In this document: positions 26,374 to 33,989 of the stretch, piece by piece
Layout of the letters: every line of letters begins with the position of its first letter
Position numbering within the stretch: the stretch's first letter is position 1
Source: JAGOPY01 sp964619555
GTDB taxonomy: Bacteria; Bacteroidota; Bacteroidia; Bacteroidales; JAGOPY01
Direction of reading: 5' to 3'
Assembly: GCA_964619555.1 (NCBI GenBank)
Contig: CAZUDV010000015.1
Coordinates: 47,838 to 111,837, forward strand
Length of the DNA stretch: 64,000 bases
Program-made: the position numbers and the translations under genes
Notes under the pieces: generated by a model
The model's database searches: none
Told to the model about the DNA's origin: nothing
Seen by the model: the letters and a program-made list of their open reading frames with translations, nothing else

Positions 26374-27825
26374 TCATTCTTCCCGTACAGCTCCATTTAT
26401 GTTTCCCGACCGCCGACCGCTGACCGCTGACCGCCGACCGCCGACCGCTGACCGCTGACCGCCGACCGCCGACCGCCGCCCGCTGACCGCCGACCGCTGA
26501 ACGATTTCCCCTTCCAGTGAAAAAGCCGTGGCTGACTTGATCTTCACATCCACGAACTGACCAATCAAGGAAACTTCTTTCGATGGAAACCTCATTACAA
26601 TCTTGCCCCCGGTCAATCCGGATAAATATCCTGCTTTGCGGTCCTGCCCGGTCACCAGTACGCGGTATGTTTTACCGGTCATAAGTTTATTCTGCTCCAG
26701 AGCATAATGTTTAAGTTCTTCCGATAACCGGTGCAATCGGTCCTTTTTGACGTCCGGGGATACATCATCCATCCAGCGGGAACTTGCTGCACCCGGCCGG
26801 GGAGAATATTGCGCGATGTAGGCCATATTGAACCGGAATTCCCCGAATGCACTGACTGTATTCTGAAACTGTTCCTCCGTCTCACCGGTAAAGCCAACGA
26901 TGATATCAGTGAAAATAGTGGCTTCCGGTATGGTTTCCCTGATTTTATTCACGACGGACCGGTATTTTTCGATGGAATGCTTGCGGTTCATCCGGATCAG
27001 TACCTTGTCATCGCCCGATTGCAGCGGCAGATGGATCTGTTTTCCAAGATGCGGGTACTGGGCAATGACATCGATTACTTCATCCGACATATCCCTGGGA
27101 TGCGGCGAGGTGAAATATGCCCAGAATTCCTTTCCGGACCGTCTGCCCATTTCCCCGATTTCCCTCAGCAATGTAGGGAAATCCATCTCCTCGCCTTTTT
27201 TATCCAGGCCGTAGGAGTTGACATTTTGCCCCAGCAGGGTGATCGATTTGTAATCCCTGTCTATCAGGTCCTTCACTTCGTCCAGGACTTCCCTGGATGG
27301 CCTGGATATTTCCCGGCCCCTCGTATAAGGTACAGCGCAAAAGGTGCAGAATTTATCGCAACCGTTCTGTATGGGCACGAACGCTTCAAATGCCGAATTG
27401 TAATGCGGGGTGATGTGCCAGAATTCCTGTATGCTTTCGTTGAGCTGCATTTTGGATGTCATCTCCCTTAATGAGCCCGGAGTAACCACTCCATAGTGGC
27501 TGAGCATCTCGGGGAATTGGTTCAGTTCGCTCATGGGGAAAACCAGGTCGAACAGCTTTAGAAACCTTTCTTTGTCCGCGGGTAAGATACAACCTGAAAT
27601 GAAGGTCACCAGGTTTTTCCGGTTCTTGGTCCGGTTCCAGTGACTGATCTTGGAATAAACCTTGTCGATGGCTTTCTGCCTGACAGAACAGGCAATGATC
27701 CCCAGCAATTGTGCCTCTTCCTCATGGTCTGTCCAGTCGTATCCCATTGCGTCGATAACGGTTCTGACCCTCTCGCCGTCGGAGAGGTTCATCTGGCATC
27801 CCAATGTGATAACATGATAGTTCAA
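26374..27825 (-). CDS. miaB: tRNA i6A37 methylthiotransferase MiaB, with repeat-coded C-terminal tail and TTG start
   Basis: A 483-residue MiaB-type enzyme: first cluster Cys10 (TLGCQMN), Cys46 (ACSVRQKA) and Cys79 (SGC); radical-SAM CDKFCTFC (Cys156, 160, 163) with VPYTRGREISRP; C-terminal TRAM domain ending near GEIV. It converts i6A37 to ms2i6A37 in tRNA. Two oddities stand out. The only start that keeps Cys10 is a TTG at 27825, since an in-frame TGA lies two codons upstream; that TTG falls inside a GAACTTT repeat. After the TRAM domain, 13 tandem heptamers (26407-26497) encode a tail of about 30 residues with a 7-residue period (RSAVSGR, RSAVGGQ). The enzyme core looks complete. Confidence 0.88.
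   Translation of the reverse strand: MNYHVITLGCQMNLSDGERVRTVIDAMGYDWTDHEEEAQLLGIIACSVRQKAIDKVYSKISHWNRTKNRKNLVTFISGCILPADKERFLKLFDLVFPMSELNQFPEMLSHYGVVTPGSLREMTSKMQLNESIQEFWHITPHYNSAFEAFVPIQNGCDKFCTFCAVPYTRGREISRPSREVLDEVKDLIDRDYKSITLLGQNVNSYGLDKKGEEMDFPTLLREIGEMGRRSGKEFWAYFTSPHPRDMSDEVIDVIAQYPHLGKQIHLPLQSGDDKVLIRMNRKHSIEKYRSVVNKIRETIPEATIFTDIIVGFTGETEEQFQNTVSAFGEFRFNMAYIAQYSPRPGAASSRWMDDVSPDVKKDRLHRLSEELKHYALEQNKLMTGKTYRVLVTGQDRKAGYLSGLTGGKIVMRFPSKEVSLIGQFVDVKIKSATAFSLEGEIVQRSAVSGRRSAVGGQRSAVGGRRSAVSGRRSGNINGAVREE
26407..26497 (+). repeat. Heptanucleotide array YGACCGC, 13 copies
   Basis: Thirteen 7-bp units of CGACCGC or TGACCGC (one CGCCCGC), read on the + strand. The first base runs C,C,T,T,C,C,T,T,C,C,C,T,C, so a 28-bp higher-order unit is visible. 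The array lies inside the 3' end of miaB, which is on the minus strand. It belongs to the NRACYKY repeat family of this window. Confidence 0.95.
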
Positions 27826-27860
27826 AGTTCAAAAGTCAAAGTGCAAAGTTGAGTTAGTTA
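27820..27860 (-). repeat. Heptanucleotide array (GAACTTT type) at the miaB start
   Basis: Read on the minus strand, imperfect 7-bp units (CAACTTT, GCACTTT, GACTTTT, GAACTTT, GAACTAT) form the leader of miaB and contain its TTG start codon. More degenerate copies continue up to about 27,900. Confidence 0.85.
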
Positions 27861-27939
27861 GTTGGGAGTTTAAAGTCAGGTTTAAATTAAGGTTTAAAGT
27901 TGGATGAAGGGTCACATTGAATCCAAAACTTTGAACTCC

Positions 27940-28620
27940 TCAGAAGTAGACTTCTGCAAACAGGTTTTCACTTTTTACGCCCTGTTTAAGCAATATGTCA
28001 TAGGCTTCGTGGATCATTTCACAGTTGCCGCAAAAATAACACAAAGTGTTCTTGTCTTCAAGCGGATGCTGCCGCAGATAATCGGTCACCCGGCCACGGA
28101 AGTTTCCTTCATCATCCCTGGAAGTACAGAGGATATGTCTGGCCGGGTCGTAGTCCTGCCGGTCATAAGCTTCATGGCTGTAACGGACCCCGTGGAGGAT
28201 CGTGTAATCCAGGCCCGGGTAGGTTTTGACATAACTGTGAAAAGGGGCTATTCCAGACCCGCTGGCAATAAAAAGGAACTTCCTGGTTGTGATATCTTCA
28301 TCCTTGATGATGAAATATCCCACGGGATTTTCGAAATTCAAGGGATCTCCGGGATTTGTGTGCCGGAGTTGTTTCGATACCATGCCTTCCTTCACTTCTC
28401 TGATCAGGACTTCAAAAAAATTGTCCTGTTCGGCGCTGTAAATCGAATATTCCCTTGCCTGGATATCGGTTTTCATTCCCAGTAATATGTGCTGACCGGC
28501 CCGGAACGGGATCTGATTTCGTTCAAATCTCAATACATAGGTGGAATCGGTCAGGTCCCTGATACTGATGACTTTTAACGATTCTGTCCGGACTGATTTT
28601 TCGGTTTTAATCTCCATCAT
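27940..28620 (-). CDS. Ferredoxin-NADP reductase-like flavoprotein
   Basis: A 226-residue protein of the FNR superfamily. It has an FAD-binding beta-barrel with the REYSIYS motif (RxYS type, residues ~57-63), then the nucleotide-binding half with IASGSGIAPFHSYV and the C-terminal YFCGNCEMI motif, ending AEVYF. The YFCGN motif places the NADPH-binding site. Such short FNRs reduce ferredoxin or flavodoxin from NADPH or the reverse. A radical-SAM enzyme gene (miaB) lies 114 bp downstream on the same strand, but supplying electrons to it is only a guess. The start is one of two adjacent ATG codons, about 22 bp after a clear -7 box. Confidence 0.82.
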   Translation of the reverse strand: MMEIKTEKSVRTESLKVISIRDLTDSTYVLRFERNQIPFRAGQHILLGMKTDIQAREYSIYSAEQDNFFEVLIREVKEGMVSKQLRHTNPGDPLNFENPVGYFIIKDEDITTRKFLFIASGSGIAPFHSYVKTYPGLDYTILHGVRYSHEAYDRQDYDPARHILCTSRDDEGNFRGRVTDYLRQHPLEDKNTLCYFCGNCEMIHEAYDILLKQGVKSENLFAEVYF

Positions 28621-28642
28621 TATTTGGATTCATTCCAGTTTG

Positions 28643-28650
28643 CAAAGATA
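28643..28650 (-). promoter_or_regulatory. Bacteroidota -7 promoter box (TATCTTTG)
   Basis: On the minus strand TATCTTTG matches the TAnnTTTG consensus. A TTTG that could act as the -33 box lies 16 bp upstream, slightly closer than usual. It is about 22 bp before the flavoprotein start. Confidence 0.55.
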
Positions 28651-28744
28651 TGAATAACATCAGACCCAAAACGATTGTTCAATTATATAACCCGGCAGGA
28701 TAAAATGAAGTCGTGAACGCCGACTGCTGATGTCGACTTTTGAC

Positions 28745-28752
28745 TATCTTTG
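28745..28752 (+). promoter_or_regulatory. Bacteroidota -7 promoter box (TATCTTTG)
   Basis: TATCTTTG matches TAnnTTTG and is preceded by short 7-bp-spaced GACTTTT/GACTATC units. No clear TTTG -33 box is seen. It lies 26 bp before the helicase start and argues against any start codon upstream of it. Confidence 0.5.
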
Positions 28753-28778
28753 CCCAAACTTTCATCAAACCTTTTTCC

Positions 28779-30005
28779 GTGGATTTTAAAGATTTCGGCT
28801 TTAACAGCCAGATTGAAGAGGCCATCTCCTTTATGGGATTTATTAAGCCAACCCCGATACAGGAAGCTGCCATTCCGGTCATCATGAATGGGCGGGATCT
28901 CATCGGCAGCGCGCAGACCGGTACGGGTAAAACGGCAGCCTTTATCCTGCCCATCCTGCATAAGCTGACCGGAAGAACAACCCACGACATCAACACCCTG
29001 ATCATTGTCCCCACACGGGAGCTTGCCCTTCAAATCGACCAGCAGATACACGGGTTTGCTTATTTTCTGGACGTCCGTTCTCTGGCTGCATACGGCGGTG
29101 GTTCAGGCAGTGATTTTGAACAGGAAAAAACAGCCCTGACACAGGGTTCGGATATCATAGTGGCTACCCCCGGCAAGCTTATTTCGCATCTGAACCTGGG
29201 CTATGTCAATACCGCCAGCCTGGAGCACCTTGTTCTGGATGAAGCTGACCGCATGCTGGATATCGGCTTCTACGACGATATCATGAAGATCATTTCCTTT
29301 TTGCCTAAAAAGCGGCAGACGCTTATGTTCAGCGCCACGATGCCGCCCCGGATCAGGGAACTGGCTTCCAGGATACTGGTAGACCCGGTGGAAATTACTA
29401 CGGTCCTTTCCAAACCCCCGGAAGGGGTCCTGCAGGCAGCCTACCTGACATACGATCAGCAAAAGACCCCGCTGATCAAGAGTTTGATCAAGGATAAACC
29501 GGATTGTAAAAGTATACTCATCTTCACTTCGAAAAAAACAAAGGTCAGGGAAATCGTCCGGGAAATGAAGGGGCAGGGATTCGGGGTGGAAGGGATCTCA
29601 TCTGACCTCGAGCAGTCTGAACGGGAGGAGGTATTGCTGCGATTCCGTTCACGTCAGACCCGCGTACTGATAGCTACCGATGTTATGAGCCGTGGAATTG
29701 ACATCAAGGAGATAGACCTGGTGATCAATTACGATGTGCCGCACGATGCAGAGGATTACGTACATCGTGTGGGCCGCACTGCCCGTGCCGAAGCCACGGG
29801 AATTGCGCTTACGCTCGTCAACCCCGACGATATGCACAAATTCCGGAAAATTGAACAACTGATCCATCAGGCAGTCATCAAACTGCCAGTACCGGCTGAA
29901 TTAGGCGCAAGCCCGAAATGGGAAGACAGAAAGCTCAGAAGCAGTCATAGCCCTCAAAAATATACCGGAAGAACAAGAAGCGGTGATCATACTGGCCGGA
30001 AATAG
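28779..30005 (+). CDS. DEAD-box ATP-dependent RNA helicase (RhlE type)
   Basis: A 408-residue helicase with all motifs: Q motif GFIKPTPIQ, motif I AQTGTGKT, Ia PTRELALQ, II LDEADRMLD, III FSATMPP, then the second RecA domain with IATDVMSRGID and YVHRVGRTARA. The C-terminus is short and basic (~35 residues). RhlE-type helicases remodel structured RNA in ribosome assembly and mRNA decay. GTG at 28779 (VDFKDFGF, the usual family start) is chosen, because the only upstream in-frame start (TTG 28740) lies at or before the putative -7 box. It runs divergently from the flavoprotein gene. Confidence 0.9.
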   Translation: MDFKDFGFNSQIEEAISFMGFIKPTPIQEAAIPVIMNGRDLIGSAQTGTGKTAAFILPILHKLTGRTTHDINTLIIVPTRELALQIDQQIHGFAYFLDVRSLAAYGGGSGSDFEQEKTALTQGSDIIVATPGKLISHLNLGYVNTASLEHLVLDEADRMLDIGFYDDIMKIISFLPKKRQTLMFSATMPPRIRELASRILVDPVEITTVLSKPPEGVLQAAYLTYDQQKTPLIKSLIKDKPDCKSILIFTSKKTKVREIVREMKGQGFGVEGISSDLEQSEREEVLLRFRSRQTRVLIATDVMSRGIDIKEIDLVINYDVPHDAEDYVHRVGRTARAEATGIALTLVNPDDMHKFRKIEQLIHQAVIKLPVPAELGASPKWEDRKLRSSHSPQKYTGRTRSGDHTGRK

Positions 30006-30021
30006 GACACCTTTCAAATGA

Positions 30022-30041
30022 TAAAGCATCTAATTGCTTTA
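30022..30041 (+). terminator. Possible weak terminator hairpin
   Basis: A 7-bp inverted repeat (TAAAGCA / TGCTTTA, 6-base loop) 17 bp after the helicase stop. The stem is AT-rich and no long T-run follows, so the terminator call is tentative. Confidence 0.3.
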
Positions 30042-30204
30042 ATAATCAGTGTTTTGTAAACCACAAACTTCAAAAGCCTTATTTTTACTGGTGATATAAA
30101 ATTTACATTTATCTGTTATTTTATTAACAATACACTCTTAATTGACATACTTTTAATTAATTTTACGTGGTCAAATTATTAACTAACTCAAAATTTAATT
30201 AATA

Positions 30205-30684
30205 GTGATGAAAAAGTTCGTACTTTTTTTTGTTTTGTTTTTCTCCTTAACTGCTTTTCAGGCCTATTCCCAGTGTGGGACGATTAGCTTGATCGGAGAA
30301 TTCAATGGGTGGGCTGCAGATTATCCGATGGAACAGGATGCCGTAAATCCCGATTTATGGTCTACCGTAATTACCCTTACAAGTGATATGAATATGTTTG
30401 GAGATGCGGATATCATTGAAGTGAAATTCCGCCAGGATGCCGATTGGGCCGTGAATTGGGGCGCTGTAGATTTCCCGCATGGATTTGGTTACCAGGACGG
30501 CCCGAATATACCAGTATCCATTGATCTTGAAGATGGATCCGCCTATCTGGTTGGATTCAACTGTTCGACAGGTGAATATACCTTCAGTCCTTATAAGGAA
30601 GTCCCGGTTGCAGGTTGGGCGATCGCTTTATCGGCTTCCCTTATATTGATATTGGCCGTTTTAAGATTCAGGAGACTTATATAA
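30205..30684 (+). CDS. Exported carbohydrate-binding-like protein with C-terminal GWA-type anchor
   Basis: A 159-residue exported protein. A signal peptide (residues 1-22, ending AYSQ) is followed by a compact beta-rich domain: SLIGEFNGWAADYPMEQD, DLWSTVITL, and KFRQDADWAVNWGA. This resembles AMPK/CBM48- or SusE/SusF-like modules that bind glucans. The C-terminus is PVAGWAIALSASLILILAVL followed by RFRRLI: a short motif, one membrane helix and a basic end, as in exosortase-type or similar sorting tails. No processing enzyme is encoded nearby. An AT-rich 200-bp region precedes it, so it is probably monocistronic. Ligand and sorting route are inferred. Confidence 0.55.
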   Translation: MMKKFVLFFVLFFSLTAFQAYSQCGTISLIGEFNGWAADYPMEQDAVNPDLWSTVITLTSDMNMFGDADIIEVKFRQDADWAVNWGAVDFPHGFGYQDGPNIPVSIDLEDGSAYLVGFNCSTGEYTFSPYKEVPVAGWAIALSASLILILAVLRFRRLI

Positions 30685-30864
30685 GTTACATTCTTGCCTT
30701 TTATTCCGGCACGGATAACATTTCACTGGTTATGATCAGTGATCATGGAATGATATTGCCGGCACTTTTTTGTTATACAATTGTTAAATTCGTTGATGTT
30801 AACTGCAATATGAACGACCTTTGTATCTAAATAAATCGATATGTTTAGATATAAAGTTAATTTG

Positions 30865-31488
30865 ATGAAATCAAGAGTACTTATTTTAATGATGTGGCTG
30901 TTATCCGGTATATCCTATGGCGCCACTATTACGATCATTAACTCGGGGTTCGCCTTTTCCCCGGCTGATGTCACTATTAACGCAGGGGACACCGTGATTT
31001 TTGATTTGATGGAAAGTCACAATGCGGTGGAAGTCAGCGAAACTACCTGGCTTGCCAACGGAAATACGCCCTTGCCTGGATTTTCACTGCCATTCGGAGG
31101 AGGCGTGGTCACCGGACTGACACCAGGAGTGCATTTTTATGTTTGTACCCCTCATGCTTCCGGAGGCATGAAAGGCAAGATCACGGTCCATGCCTCAACA
31201 GGCATTGCCTCCATCGCATCTTTCGAAGATTATTTCAAGTTGTTTCCCAATCCCGCCTTGAATCAAATCTTCTTGCAGAATCTTGGATCAGTGAGAGATT
31301 TTCAAGGCCAGGGCCAATTATCTTCGCTGGAAATATCGGATGTTCATGGGGTCCGGGTCCTGGAAATGGATCAACTGGACCTGGAAAACGATCAGATGAT
31401 TGACATCTCTTATTTATCGGCCGGCCAGTACTTTATTACGTTGCGAAGCAAGGATAGATTTCTGTCAAGAAAATTTATCAAGCAATAA
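30865..31488 (+). CDS. T9SS-secreted cupredoxin (plastocyanin-like) protein
   Basis: A 207-residue protein. It has a signal peptide (MKSRVLILMMWLLSGISYGA), then a cupredoxin domain of ~95 residues with type-1 copper ligands: His in MESHNAVE, then Cys and His in FYVCTPHASGG and Met in GGMKGK. The last ~80 residues are a T9SS type A sorting domain (FKLFPNPALNQIFLQN ... LSAGQYFITLRS ... FIKQ). It should carry a single copper and sit on the cell surface or be released. The start 30865 gives a normal signal peptide; an in-frame ATG at 30841 would add eight residues. A cytochrome lipoprotein gene follows, which suggests an electron-transfer partnership (inference). Confidence 0.8.
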   Translation: MKSRVLILMMWLLSGISYGATITIINSGFAFSPADVTINAGDTVIFDLMESHNAVEVSETTWLANGNTPLPGFSLPFGGGVVTGLTPGVHFYVCTPHASGGMKGKITVHASTGIASIASFEDYFKLFPNPALNQIFLQNLGSVRDFQGQGQLSSLEISDVHGVRVLEMDQLDLENDQMIDISYLSAGQYFITLRSKDRFLSRKFIKQ

Positions 31489-31534
31489 GTTCATTCTTTT
31501 GCCATTTATATAAATAACAATTAATCTATTGAAA

Positions 31535-32122
31535 ATGAAGAGTATAATTATTCTTTCCGGGCTAATTATTGGCATAGCCTGGACCATGATCTCCTGCACC
31601 GGTGATCCCAAACCGGTTGCCGCGGAAACGGTAAAAATGATGGATACGGTTTCCCTGATCAAGGAAGGGGAATACCTGGTCAATGTGATGGGATGCCATG
31701 ACTGCCACTCTCCAAAAAGGATGGGCCCTAACGGTCCGGAACTGATCCCCGAATTGCTGCTTTCCGGTTACCCGGGCGACCGTCCCCTGGTCAAGGGTGA
31801 TCTGAGCGTCCTGCCTCCGGGCTGGGCCATGCTGAACGAGGACCTGACCTCTTTCACCGGACCATGGGGAAGGTCCTTCGCTGCCAACCTCACTTCAGAT
31901 CCCACCGGCGTGGGTCTGTGGACGGAAGAGCAATTCCGGAAAGCCCTTACCCAGGGCAAATTCATGGGCGTGGACAATGGCAGGATGCTCCTTCCGCCTA
32001 TGCCATGGCAAAATTTCGTGAATTTGAGAGACGAGGACCTGAAGGCAATATTTATGTACCTGAAGTCGACAAAACCGGTGAATAACATTGTCCCGGGTCC
32101 GATTCCTCCCAACGAATTGTAG
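31535..32122 (+). CDS. c-type cytochrome lipoprotein
   Basis: A 195-residue protein with a lipoprotein signal (hydrophobic stretch ending TMISC, Cys ~21). One heme c site, CHDCH (~54-58), sits in GEYLVNVMGCHDCHSP, the usual opening of cytochrome c class I folds. A distal Met ligand is likely in LLPPMPWQNF (~152). The C-terminal helix (LRDEDLKAIFMYLKSTKPV) is also typical. It would sit in a lipid-anchored periplasmic or outer-membrane position. It lies 46 bp after the cupredoxin gene on the same strand. Confidence 0.82.
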   Translation: MKSIIILSGLIIGIAWTMISCTGDPKPVAAETVKMMDTVSLIKEGEYLVNVMGCHDCHSPKRMGPNGPELIPELLLSGYPGDRPLVKGDLSVLPPGWAMLNEDLTSFTGPWGRSFAANLTSDPTGVGLWTEEQFRKALTQGKFMGVDNGRMLLPPMPWQNFVNLRDEDLKAIFMYLKSTKPVNNIVPGPIPPNEL

Positions 32123-32235
32123 CCCGGATATTTTTAATGATTATAAATTGTTGCTGTAATACCTTTAGGTACAATGGTTTATAAAATTTAAACTCGCAGT
32201 TCCCTATGTAGATACTTTCATATTGCTTTCATCGT

Positions 32236-32243
32236 TATTTTTG
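32236..32243 (+). promoter_or_regulatory. Putative -7 promoter box (TATTTTTG)
   Basis: TATTTTTG fits TAnnTTTG and lies 13 bp before the ATG of the small membrane protein gene, which supports that gene being real. No convincing -33 TTTG at the usual spacing. Confidence 0.4.
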
Positions 32244-32256
32244 TACCCGATTTTAA

Positions 32257-32622
32257 ATGACGATGAAAACCACTGCCCGAATCCGGAAAAGACTGATCCT
32301 GCTGATCGCGTTCTCGATCGTGTGGGTCTTTATTGGTTCACTGGTCATTTTCCACCAGGAACAGGTTTTGGGCAAATCGTTCAATTGGAACAAGATCAGC
32401 TTCATTGTTCCGAAATCCAAAGAAGACAAATCCGTTGCGAAAATCGTTCCGGATAATTCAAATGGTCATGATCAGCCGAATATCCTCGCCATCCTGGATG
32501 AAACCCTGAGGGAACAACTGCTGGCCGGCCATTTTTCTCTTTTGAAAACGGGTGATGATGAAAGGATTGCATTTGTCTGTATCATTGCCTCACCTGGCCT
32601 TCGGGCACCTCCTTTAGCTTAA
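32257..32622 (+). CDS. Small single-pass membrane protein, function unknown
   Basis: A 121-residue protein with a basic N-terminus (TARIRKRL) and one hydrophobic helix at ~13-32 (LILLIAFSIVWVFIGSLVIF). A polar Lys/Asp-rich region follows, with a DETLREQLL helix near 80-90 and a short hydrophobic end. No domain is recognised. The helix may be an uncleaved signal anchor with the rest in the periplasm. A -7-like box lies directly upstream. The last ~15 residues (SPGLRAPPLA) look unlike a conserved end, so the 3' part could have been altered. Confidence 0.4.
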   Translation: MTMKTTARIRKRLILLIAFSIVWVFIGSLVIFHQEQVLGKSFNWNKISFIVPKSKEDKSVAKIVPDNSNGHDQPNILAILDETLREQLLAGHFSLLKTGDDERIAFVCIIASPGLRAPPLA

Positions 32623-32708
32623 TCCCTTTCTGAATACGTTTTATCCAGGTCCTGACGGGCAGGGATATATCTATTGATCTATAAATCAACATTATATTTA
32701 TTAATTCC

Positions 32709-33989
32709 ATGAAAACTTATACTATTCTTATTGCAATTACTATTCTCAGCTTTACCGGTTACAGTCAGTCCGTTAAAAATGGCCGGTCAGTATCGGCCCT
32801 GGATTCCATTGCCATGGGCCCCTCTTACGCTAATGACGTCTATTACAGTTTCGAAAACGGCGTGGTGGCTTCACCTGCCCGCAATACCTGGGATATTGGC
32901 TTCCGCACTTCCATGTTGACCGCAGCCATTATCACCAACGGCGGATCAGGCGTAAACCTTTTCACCTATCCCAAATCGGATACCTCCGGCTGGAATACGG
33001 TCGATACGGTTGGCCTGGCCGGCTGGACCATTCTTTATGACGATGAAAACGACTGGGAAAACGGTGCATTCAACCGCAACAGCGGCGCCGGGCATCCGGA
33101 TTACGGCTGGGGGAAATACAATATGGCCAACCACGATGTGGTCGGGGACTCCATCTACATTGTAAAAACCCTTTCCGGCAATTATATCAAGTTCTGGATT
33201 CTTCGCAAGAATTCCATTGCCAATACTTATTATATCCGGTATGCCAACCTGGATGGAAGCAATGAACAAAATGTGACCCTTGACTTTAATCCATACAGGC
33301 ATAAGAACTTCATGTATTACAGCCTGGATAATAATCAGTTGGTTGACAGGGAACCGGATACCGCATCCTGGGATTTGCTGTTTACCCGGTATATGGCCAT
33401 TCAGCCGAACGGTACCCCTTACCCGGTAATAGGGATTATGAATAATACCAAGGTCTATTCCAATGAATTCAAAGATGTCGATCCGGATTTCATCGACTGG
33501 ACAAGCGCTCCCATGGATTCTACCAAATCGCCGATCGGCTGGGAATGGAAAGCATTCAGCATGTCGACCATGACCTGGACAGTAGCCGACACCAATGCCT
33601 ATTTTGTTCAAACCTGGGACAGGGATATATACAAGCTGGTTTTCAAAAAATTCACAGGCACCTCATCGGGTAAAGTGGTTTTTGAATCGACCCTTCAGTC
33701 GCCTTCTTCCATTTTCAGCCCGGTGCAGGAAGCCAATACCCTCGTGCTATACCCTAATCCGGTCATCGATCAGTTAACGATAGGATTTGAAAGCCATGTG
33801 ACCGGACCGGCTTTGATATCCGTGTATGATATGACGGGCAAACTGGTGTTTCAGGATGAACAGGCAATTGAAAATCAATCGGTCATTGCACGGATAAGTG
33901 AAGCCGGGATTCAAACCGGTCTGTACGTGCTCAAAGTGGCAGCAGGAAGTGAGATTTTCACTTCCAAATTCATGATTTCCAAATTTTGA
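32709..33989 (+). CDS. HmuY-like heme-binding protein with T9SS sorting domain
   Basis: A 426-residue exported protein. It has a signal peptide (MKTYTILIAITILSFTGYSQ) and a HmuY-like beta-rich body: the NTWDIGFRTS motif near 60, GGSGVNLF, and a second WDLLFTRYMAIQPNGTPYPV block. A T9SS type A sorting domain closes the last ~75 residues (LVLYPNPVIDQLTIGF ... GLYVLKVAAGSEIF ... SKFMISKF). HmuY proteins take heme from host or environmental hemoproteins and hand it to the TonB receptor HmuR. The stop overlaps the receptor start (TGATG at 33987-33991), so the two are coupled. Confidence 0.8.
   Translation: MKTYTILIAITILSFTGYSQSVKNGRSVSALDSIAMGPSYANDVYYSFENGVVASPARNTWDIGFRTSMLTAAIITNGGSGVNLFTYPKSDTSGWNTVDTVGLAGWTILYDDENDWENGAFNRNSGAGHPDYGWGKYNMANHDVVGDSIYIVKTLSGNYIKFWILRKNSIANTYYIRYANLDGSNEQNVTLDFNPYRHKNFMYYSLDNNQLVDREPDTASWDLLFTRYMAIQPNGTPYPVIGIMNNTKVYSNEFKDVDPDFIDWTSAPMDSTKSPIGWEWKAFSMSTMTWTVADTNAYFVQTWDRDIYKLVFKKFTGTSSGKVVFESTLQSPSSIFSPVQEANTLVLYPNPVIDQLTIGFESHVTGPALISVYDMTGKLVFQDEQAIENQSVIARISEAGIQTGLYVLKVAAGSEIFTSKFMISKF

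Noticed and set aside
26407..26497. CRISPR-like array
   Set aside because: The period is 7 bp with no spacers and no cas genes nearby; it is a simple tandem array.
28740..28778. Upstream TTG start for the DEAD-box helicase
   Set aside because: It would lie at or before the predicted -7 box; family homology begins at the GTG at 28779.
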